In this document: positions 41,990 through 64,000 of the stretch, piece after piece
How the letters are laid out: the number at the start of each line of letters is the position of its first letter
Position numbering within the stretch: position 1 is the first letter of the stretch
Assembly (NCBI RefSeq): GCF_041052385.1
Contig: NZ_CP163439.1
Coordinates: 10,033,001 to 10,097,000, forward strand
Direction of reading: 5' to 3'
Source of the DNA: Streptomyces sp. R28
Lineage (GTDB): Bacteria > Actinomycetota > Actinomycetes > Streptomycetales > Streptomycetaceae
Length of the DNA: 64,000 nt
Position numbers and translations under genes: made by a program
The notes under the pieces: generated by a model
Seen by the model: only the letters and a program-made list of their open reading frames with translations
What the model was told of the DNA's origin: nothing
The model's database searches: none

Positions 41990-44900
41990 ATGTTTCGCAC
42001 CGAACTGATCCGGCCCCTGTCCGACCTGCTCCGCGATCACGCCGAGCGCATCCCCGGCAAGGTCGCCTTCCAGGACCACCGGCGGACCGTGACGTACGCG
42101 GAGTTGGAGCGGCGCACCCGGCGCCTCGGCGGACATCTGGCCGACCTGGGCCTGCAACCCGGCGACCGCGCGCTGATCCACCTCGGCAACGGCGTCGAGA
42201 TCGTCGAGAGCTACCTCGCCGTCACCCGTGCCGGCGGCGTCGCCGTGCCGTTCAACCCGCACTGCGCCGACGCCGAACTCGCCTACGCCGCCGACGACAG
42301 CGGCGCCCGCGTGGTCATCACCGACCCTGCCCACCTGGAGCAGGTACGCACCCTGCTGCCCGGCCGCCCCTACCTCAGGGTCGTCGTCACGGGCGACGCC
42401 CCCGAACCCCGCCCAGGCAGCGGCGCGTTGGTGTCGTACGACGACCTCGTCGGCCGCGACCCGGCGCAGCCCGCCCGCGACGACCAGGGCCTGGACGAGG
42501 CCGCGTTCATGCTCTACACCTCCGGCACCACCGGCAAGCCCAAGGGCGTGCTGTCGACCCAGCGCTCCTGCCTGTGGTCGGTCGCCGCCTGCTACGCACC
42601 CGTCGTCGGCCTCTCGGAGGACGACACGGTGCTGTGGCCGCTGCCGCTGCACCACTCTCTGGCCCACGTGCTGTGCGTGATCGGCGTGACCGCGACCGGC
42701 GCCACCGCACGCCTCCTCGACGGCTTCTCCGCCGACGAGGTGCTGCACGCCCTCGACGAGGACACGTACACCTTCATGGCCGGCGTCCCGACCATGTACC
42801 ACCACCTCCTGGAGGCGGCCCGCTCACGCCCCGCGCCCCCCGGCGCGACCACCCTCACCCGCTGCCTCACCGCCGGCTCCAACTGCCCCACCCCGCTGCG
42901 CGCCGAGTTCGAGACGGTCTTCGGCATCCCCCTCCTCGACGGCTACGGCAGCACCGAGACCTGCGGCCTCATCACCGTCAACTGGCCGCACGGCACCCGC
43001 ATCCCCGGCTCCTGCGGACTGCCCGTGCCCGGGGTGACGGTGCGTCTGGTCGACCCCGACACGGCCGAGGACGTCGCGCAGGGCGCCGAGGGCGAGGTCT
43101 GGGTGCGCGGCCCCAACCTCATGCTCGGCTACCACAACCAGCCCGAGGCCACCGCACAGGCGATGCCGGGCGGCTGGTACCGCACCGGCGACCTCGCGCG
43201 CCGCGACGCGTTCGGCTACCTCACCATCACCGGCCGGGTGAAGGAACTCATCATCCGCGGCAGCGAGAACATCCACCCCGGCGAGGTGGAGCAGGTCCTG
43301 CTGAAGGTGCCCGGCGTCTTCGACGCCGCCGTCGTCGGCACCCCGCACGACGTGCTCGGCGAGGTGCCCATCGCCTTCGTCGTCCCCGCCAAGGACGGCT
43401 TCGACCCGGAACAGCTCTACGACGCCTGCCGCGCCCAACTGTCCGGCTTCAAGGTGCCCGAGGCCGTCTACGAGATCGACCACATCCCGCGCACCAGCTC
43501 CGGCAAGATCACCCGGCACGTCCTGCGCGAGCGCCCCGCACGGCTGCGCGCGGCGAGCGGCGGCCAGCACGAGGCACTGCTGCGCATGGACTGGGCGCCA
43601 CTGCCCTCGCTACGCACCGCCGGACTCCAGGCCGCCGCACGCTGGGCCGTCGTGGGACCGGACCGCTTCGGCCTCACCGCCGCCCTCACCGCCACCGGAC
43701 TCCAGGTCACCCCGCACACCGATGCCGCCGCCCTGCACACCGCCCTGGCGGACGGCGAGCCCGCGCCGGACGTGGCCGTGCTGTGCCTCCCCGACGACCT
43801 GGACCCCGGCGGCCGACTCGCCCGTGCCGCGCACACGGCCACCGACGAGGTGCGCGACATCCTCCAGACCTGGGCCGGCGACGACCGCCTCGCCCCCTGC
43901 CGCCTGGTCGTGCTCACCCGCAACGCGGTCGCCGTCGGCGAGGAAGGCGTGCGCGACCTCCTGCACGCCCCGGTGTGGGGGCTGCTCCGCTCACTGCAGG
44001 TGGCCCACCCGCACCGGTTCACCCTCGTCGACATCGACGCCGACGACACCGCGCCCGGCGTGCTGCCGTCCGCCGTCGCCACCGACGAGCCGCAGCTCGC
44101 GGTGCGTTCCGCAAGCGTGCTGGCACCGCGTCTGAAGCGGGTGTCCGCCACCATCAACTCCGGCATCGCGCAAGGAGTCGACCTCCAGCGCACCGTCGTC
44201 GTCACCGGCGCGGCCGGCCCACTGGGCGCCGCCCTGGCCCGGCACCTCGTCGCCGCCTACGGCGCCCGGCACCTGCTGCTGATCGGCCCCCGCGGCCGGG
44301 GCGACGACACCACCGCCCGGCTGGAGGGCGAACTCACCGCACTCGGCGCCCGGGTGGCCGTCGCCGCCTGCGCGTGACCGACCGCAAGGCCCTCGCCGAA
44401 GCTCTGGGCCGACTGAAGCGGCCCGTGGGCGCGGTCGTCCACTGCGACGGCGAGTACGCGGACGCCCCCGGCTCCACCGAGCCAGGCGCACACGACGCGT
44501 TCCGCACGGCTGTCTCCGGCGCGGTCAACCTGCACCAGCTCACCAAGGACGGCGACGTACGCGCCTTCGTGATGCTGTCCACCGTCGCCGGCGCCCTCGG
44601 CCTGCCCGGCTCGCAGGAGCACGCGGCGGCCAACGCCTTCCTCGACGCGCTGGCCTGCTACCGCCGCGACCGCGGCCTGCCCGCCCTGTTCCTCGCCGCC
44701 GGTTCCCCCGACGCGCCCACCACCACGGGCCACGTGCGTGACCTGCCCCACCAGGAGTTCACGGCGATGTTCGACATCGCCACCGGGGCCGGGATGACCC
44801 AGGCCGTGATCATGCGCATCGACAGCGCCGCTCTGCGCGAGCGCACCGCACAGGCCGAAGTGCCCCCGCTGCTGCGCGGACTGATCGACGTCTCCGCACC

Positions 44901-45230
44901 CCTGACGGGACCGGACGATCACCGGCTGACCGAACTGCGGCAGCAGCTCACGGCCAGGACACCGGAGGAGCGCGACACCTTCCTGCTCGACCTCGTACGC
45001 ACCGAGGTCGCCGCCGTGCTCGCCCTGACCGGCACCGAACGCGTCGCCCCGCGCAGGACGTTCCGAGAACTCGGCCTCACCTCCGCCCACGCCGTGGACC
45101 TCCGCAACCGGCTCACCACCGCCACCGGCCTGCACCTGGCCGTACCGGTCGCCTTCGACCACCCGACGCCCACCGCGCTCGCCCGCCACCTCAGGGCCGA
45201 ACTCCTCGGCGAACGCCCCGCCACGGCGCC
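41990..45230 (+). other. Loading module: acyl ligase-KR(inactive)-ACP
   Basis: The ligase (about 41990-43560) shows TSGTTGKPKG, YGSTE, YRTGDLAR, GRVKELIIRGSENI and the catalytic-lysine motif SSGKITR, so it looks fully active. The KR (about 43580-44700) has TGAAGPLG instead of TGGTGxLG, the catalytic Tyr replaced by His (SQEHAAAN) and the Lys region lost, so it cannot reduce. The ACP has its Ser at 45082 in LGLTSAHAVDL, where the usual Asp before Ser is Thr. Confidence 0.88.
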
Positions 45231-48200
45231 CACCGACGCCGCACCCGTACCGCTGGACGAACCGATCGCGATCGTCGGCATGGCCTGCCGCTTCCCCGGC
45301 GGCATCACCTCCCCCGAGGACCTGTGGCGGATCGTCGACACCGGCACGGACGTCGTGTCCGCGTTCCCCACCGACCGCGACTGGGACCTGGACGCCCTCG
45401 CCGCCGGCGCCAGCCACACCCGCCACGGAGGATTCCTCTACGACGCCGCCGACTTCGACGCCGGTTTCTTCGGCATCTCACCGCGCGAGGCCCTGGCCAT
45501 GGACCCCCAGCAGCGGCTGCTCCTCGAGGTGTCCTGGGAGGCCCTGGAACGCGCCGGCATCGACCCGGCGACGCTGCGCGGCACCGACGGCGGCGTGTTC
45601 ACCGGCGTCATGTACCACGACTACGGCACCGGCCTGACCGCCGCGCCCGAGGGCACCGAGGGGTACTGGACCACCGGCACCGCCGGCAGCGTCGTCTCCG
45701 GCCGCATCGCCTACACCCTCGGCCTGCAGGGCCCCGCCGTGACCGTCGACACCGCCTGCTCCTCCTCCCTGGTGGCCCTGCACTGGGCGGCACGCTCACT
45801 GCGCCAGGGCGAGTGCTCCCTCGCGCTGGCCGGCGGCGTCACCGTCATGTCGACGCCGACCACGTTCGTCGAGTTCTCCCGGCAGGGCGGCCTCTCCGCC
45901 GACGGGCGCTGCAAGGCGTTCAGCGACAGCGCCGACGGCACCGGCTGGTCCGAGGGCGCCGGCCTCGTCGTACTGGAACGCCTGTCCGACGCGCGCCGCA
46001 ACGGACACCGCGTGCTGGCCGTGCTGCGCGGCAGCGCCGTCAACCAGGACGGCGCCTCCAACGGCCTGACCGCACCCAACGGGCCCTCCCAGCAACGGGT
46101 CATCGGCCAGGCGCTCGCCGCCGCCGGACTCACCCCCTCCGGCATCGACGCCGTCGAGGCCCACGGCACCGGAACCACGCTCGGCGACCCCATCGAGGCT
46201 CAGGCGCTCATCGCCGCCTACGGCCAGGACCGGCCCGCCGACCGGCCGCTGTGGCTCGGCTCGGTCAAGTCCAACATCGGCCACACCCAGGCCGCGGCCG
46301 GCGTAGCCTCTGTCATCAAGACGGTGATGGCCCTGCGCCACGGCGTCCTGCCCAAGACCCTGCACGTCACCGCCCCCTCCACCCTCGTCGACTGGAGCAC
46401 GGGCGGCGTCGAACTCCTCACCGCCCCCACCGCGTGGACAGACCCCGGCCGCCCCCGCCGGGCCGGCGTCTCCGGCTTCGGCGTCAGCGGCACCAACGCG
46501 CACATGATCCTCGAGGAGGCCCCCGCCGAGGCCGAGCCGGACGATCCGGCGGACGCGCCCTCGGTTGCGCCCTCCGTCGTGCCCTGGGTGGTGTCGGCCC
46601 GGACCGCCCCAGCCCTCGACACCCAGCTCGACCGCCTGGCCGCGCTGGAGGCGGCCCCGCTGGACGTGGCGCTGTCGCTGGCGACGACCCGGACCGCGCT
46701 GGAGCACCGGGCGGTGCTCGCCGACGGCACCGAGATCGCGCGCGGCACGGCCCAGGACCGGCAGCTTGCGCTCCTTTTCTCCGGGCAGGGCTCGCAACGG
46801 CTGGGCATGGGCCGGGAGTTGTACGAACGGTTCCCGGTGTTCGCGGCCGCGTTCGACGCCGCCCTCGCCGAACTGGACCCCGGGCTGCGCGAGGTGATGT
46901 GGGGGCATGACGCCGACGCACTGAACGAGACCCGGCACACCCAGCCCGCCCTGTTCGCCGTCGAGGTCGCGCTGTACCGCCTCGTCGAGTCCCTCGGGGT
47001 GACCCCTTCCTTCGTCGCCGGGCACTCCATCGGCGAGATCGCCGCCGCCCACGTCGCAGGCGTGTTCACCCTGGCCGACGCCTGCCGCCTGGTGTCCGCG
47101 CGGGCCCGGCTGATGCAGGAACTCCCCGCCGGCGGCGCGATGGTCGCCGTCGAGGCCACCGAGGACGAGGTGCTGCCGCACCTGACGGACCTGGTGTCGA
47201 TCGCCGCCGTCAACGGCCCCCGCTCGCTGGTCGTCGCGGGCGACGAGGCCGAAGCGCGCACGCTCGTCGAGCGGTTCCCCGGCCGCAAGACTAGGCGTCT
47301 CCTGGTCAGCCATGCGTTTCACTCGCCCTTGATGAACCCGATGCTGGAGGACTTCAGGGCCGCCGTCGCCGACGTACCGGCCGCCGAGCCACGCATTCCC
47401 GTGGTGTCGAACCTGACCGGCCGGCTTGCCGCGCCCGGCGAGCTGACCTCGCCGGACTACTGGGTCCGCCATGTCCGTGAGACGGTCCGCTTCCACGACG
47501 GCGTACGGACCCTGGGCGACCAGGGCGCGACGGCCTTCCTGGAACTGGGCCCGGACGGGGTGCTGTCCGCGCTGGTACGTGACGCGCTCGACGACCTCTC
47601 CGGTACGTCCCCGGCCGACGACGTGCCGGTGGCCGCGCTACTGCGCAAGGACCGCCCGGAGGAGGCCGCCGCGGTGACCGCGCTGGCCCGGCTGTACGCC
47701 GCCGGGACACACGTCGACTGGGCGCCTCTCTTCGAAGGCACCGGCGCACACCGCGTCGACCTGCCCACGTACCCCTTCCAACGGCAGCGCTACTGGCCCG
47801 AGCCCGCCGCCCGCCCCGCCGACCCGGTCGACGCGGAGTTCTGGGACCTCGTCGACGGCGGCGACCTTGCCACCGAGCTCGACCTCGCCCCCGACACCGC
47901 CGCCGCCGTGGCGCCCGCACTGGCGTCCTGGCGCTCCCGCCGGCAGGGCCGTTCCGCTCTGGACGGCCGGCGCTACCGCGAGTCCTGGACCCGGTTGTCC
48001 CTGCCGCCCGGTCAAGCGCCGGGCGCGTGGCTCGTCGTCGTACCGGCGGGGGAGCGGGACGACTGGACCTCGGCGGTCGTGGACGCCCTGGGCGGCACGG
48101 TCCTGGAGGTCGGCGCGCCGGACCGCACGGCGCTCGCGGAGCGGCTGCGCGGCTTCGCCGGCACGGGCGTCGTGTCGCTGCTGGGCACCGGCCGTCAGAC

Positions 48201-49845
48201 GTCAGGCGACGACACCCCCTACGCCCTCTCCGCCACCCTCGCACTCGTCCAGGCGCTCGGTGACGCCGAGGTCCCCGCGCCCCTGTGGGCCGTGACCCGG
48301 GGCGCGGTGTCGACCGGCGACGGCGACCCCGTGACCGATCCCGCGCAGACGGCGCTCTGGGGACTCGGCCGGGTCGTCGCGCTGGAGCACCCGCGCCGCT
48401 GGGGCGGCCTCGTCGACCTGCCCGAAACCGTCGACGCGCGAGGACTGCGCGCCGCCCTGGGCAACCCGCTCGGTGAGGACCAGCTGGCCGTGCGCGGCGA
48501 CGCCGTCCTCGGCCGCCGCCTGATACCCGCGCCCCGCGCGGGCCGCACCGGAGGGTGGACACCCTCGGGCTCGGTCCTGATCACCGGCGGCACCGGCGCA
48601 CTCGGCGGCGCGGTCGCCGAGGCGCTGGCGGCCCGGGGCGCCGAGCACCTCGTCCTCGCCAGCCGCCGGGGCCCGCAGGCACCCGGCGCCGACGAGCTCG
48701 TGGCCCGCTTGACGGAGTACGGCGCCGAGGTGACCGTACGGGCCTGCGACGTCGCCGACCGCGAAGCCGTACGCGAACTGCTGGCCGGCATCCCCAGCCT
48801 CACCGCGGTCGTGCACGCGGCCGGCATCGACACCGGCGACGGACCCGTCGCCTCCCTCACCCCCGAGCGGCTGCACACCGTACTGGCCGCCAAGCTCACC
48901 GCGGCCCGCCACCTGCACGAACTCACGTCAGACCTCGACGCGTTCGTCCTGTTCTCCTCGGGCGCGGCAGCCTGGGGCAGCGGCGGACAGCCCGCCTACG
49001 CCGCCGCCAACGCCTACCTCGACGGCCTCGCCCAACTGCGCCGGGCCCAGGGACACGCCGCGACCTCCCTGCAGTGGGGCACCTGGGACGGCGCCGGCAT
49101 GGCCGCCGACCCCGAGACGGCCGAACAGTTGCGCCGGCACGGCATGCTGCCGATGGAGCCGCGGCTCGCACTGACCGCGTTGAGCGAGGCGGTCGCGGAC
49201 GGCGAGACCGTCCTGACCGTCGCCCACACGGACTGGCGGCGCTTCGCCCCCGGCTTCACCGCCGCCCGCCCCGCGCCCCTCCTGACGGAGATCCCGGAGT
49301 TCACCCGGGCCCTCACGGACATGGACGAGGACCAGGCCGGTGAGGCCCCCGCCCTCGCCGACCGGCTCTCCGCCCTGCCCGAGGACGAACGGACCGCCAT
49401 CGTGCTCGACCTGGTGCGCACCCAGGCCGCCGCCGTCCTCGGACACCCCGGCGTCGACTCGATCAGCGTCGACAAGGCGTTCCGCGACCAGGGCTTCGAC
49501 TCGCTGACCGCCGTCGAGATGCGCGACCGGATCAGGGCCGCCACCGGCCTGCCGGTCCCGTCCGGGCTGGTCTTCGACCACCCGACGCCGCGCGCCGTGG
49601 CCGAACACCTGCTGTCCCGGCTCGCCGCACCCACCGGCTCGGCACTGACCGAACTCACCCGGCTGGAGGCGGCGTTGCCCTCCGCGCCGGCCGCCGACCA
49701 GGACGCCGTCCGGGAACGCCTGGAGAAGCTCCTCGCGAGCCTGCGCACGCCGGCCGCGCCGCGTTGCTCCGAGGACGACATCAACAGCGCCTCCGTCGAG
49801 GACCTCCTGTCGATCATCGACGACGAGTTGCTCGACCAACCGTGA
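41990..49845 (+). CDS. Loading PKS: acyl ligase-KR(dead)-ACP, then KS-AT-KR-ACP; frame broken once near 44372
   Basis: ATG 41990 has GAGGGAG about 11 nt upstream. The gene encodes an AMP-forming ligase, a catalytically dead KR, a loading ACP, one full malonyl module and a C-terminal docking domain ending VEDLLSIIDDELLDQP. The reading frame shifts once: frame 2 stops at 44377 right after AACA, and frame 1 continues from VTDRKAL. Restoring one base in TGC-G?C-GTG gives the ACDVTDR motif that KR domains in this window carry in closely similar form. The rejoined protein is about 2,618 aa. As it stands only a 795-aa ligase-KR fragment and a fragment starting at an unsupported GTG (44374) would be made. 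The architecture matches rifamycin-type (AHBA) loading modules and suits a hydroxybenzoate starter from the divergent chorismatase gene. Confidence 0.9.
44371..44377 (+). other. Frame break: one base missing in the loading-module KR
   Basis: Sequence TGCGCGTGACC reads C-A-stop; inserting one base (for example A, giving TGC GAC GTG ACC) restores CDVT of the NADPH-binding region. The downstream frame is open and conserved for 5.4 kb. Confidence 0.9.
45259..49600 (+). other. First extension module: KS-AT(malonyl)-KR(A-type)-ACP
   Basis: KS Cys 45757; AT Ser 47026 and HAFH at 47311 (malonyl). The KR (about 48560-49200) lacks LDD (reads IDTGDG) and has the A-type tryptophan (AAAWGSGG), with intact Tyr (PAYAAAN) and Lys. 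It is the only A-type KR here. ACP Ser 49501. It should convert the aryl ketone to a benzylic L-alcohol. Confidence 0.85.
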
Positions 49846-49878
49846 CTTGCTGTGCCCGCATGACTTGTTGTGCCCGCG
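49843..49878 (+). repeat. 18-bp x2 tandem repeat across the stop codon between two PKS genes
   Basis: Units 49843-49860 and 49861-49878 differ by two bases, each starting TGACTTG. The first TGA is the actual stop, so the stop context has been duplicated, widening the gap to the next gene. Confidence 0.88.
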
Positions 49879-49896
49879 TGAAATGAGGACGGACCA

Positions 49897-64000
<14,104 letters not shown>

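Noticed and set aside
41818..44370. N-terminal extension of the loading PKS in frame 1
   Set aside because: It translates to Arg/Pro-rich nonsense, while frame 2 over the same DNA encodes a complete acyl ligase. Only the part after 44373 is real in frame 1.
44374..49845. A separate PKS gene starting at GTG 44374
   Set aside because: It would begin in the middle of a KR with no ribosome binding site; one restored base gives a continuous protein.

Overview
This is very GC-rich actinomycete DNA, most likely Streptomyces. The codons end almost always in G or C, Shine-Dalgarno sites are GGAGG-like, and nearly all of the window is modular type I polyketide synthase (PKS). I read it as the core of a glycosylated polyene-type macrolide cluster whose starter unit is aromatic. 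Both ends of the window lie inside PKS genes, so the cluster continues on both sides.

Layout. On the plus strand, 3-5144 is the end of one PKS gene and stops at a strong terminator. Next, 5270-25443 is a four-module PKS of about 6,720 aa, broken by one missing base near 14363, and 25462-30630 is the final module with a thioesterase. A P450 with an unusual oxygen-binding helix follows (30703-31887). A minus-strand operon then runs from 35824 down to 31957: glycosyltransferase, sugar aminotransferase, P450, [3Fe-4S] ferredoxin. This is the gene order of the mycosamine and exocyclic-carboxyl cassette of polyenes such as candicidin and pimaricin. A LAL-type LuxR regulator (36210-38972) is divergent to it. 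On the minus strand an MhpA-like FAD monooxygenase (38979-40601) and a Hyg5-type chorismatase (40698-41726) follow. Divergent to these, on the plus strand, are the loading PKS (41990-49845: acyl ligase, dead ketoreductase, ACP, then one full module; also broken by one missing base, near 44372) and a further PKS (49897 to past 64000) with at least three dehydrating modules.

How the genes work together (inference). The chorismatase makes 3-hydroxybenzoate from chorismate. The ligase domain adenylates it and loads it on the first ACP. The first module leaves a hydroxyl through an A-type KR. The next modules install a run of double bonds, the third of them with a methylmalonyl unit. Missing PKS genes carry the chain on to 3-5144, and then 5270-25443 and 25462-30630 build a polyol arm released by the TE. 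Docking-domain types support the order 41990 gene, 49897 gene, (outside), 3-5144 gene, 5270 gene, 25462 gene. The P450s, ferredoxin, aminotransferase and glycosyltransferase then tailor the ring. A 3-hydroxybenzoate-primed polyene carrying an amino sugar is, as far as I know, uncommon and is the main discovery candidate here.

Structural curiosities include two single-base frame breaks in otherwise intact PKS genes, two stepwise-eroded DH domains, three AT regions sharing a recently copied DNA block, and many short tandem duplications at gene junctions and interdomain linkers. I saw no tRNA, rRNA, CRISPR or insertion sequence.
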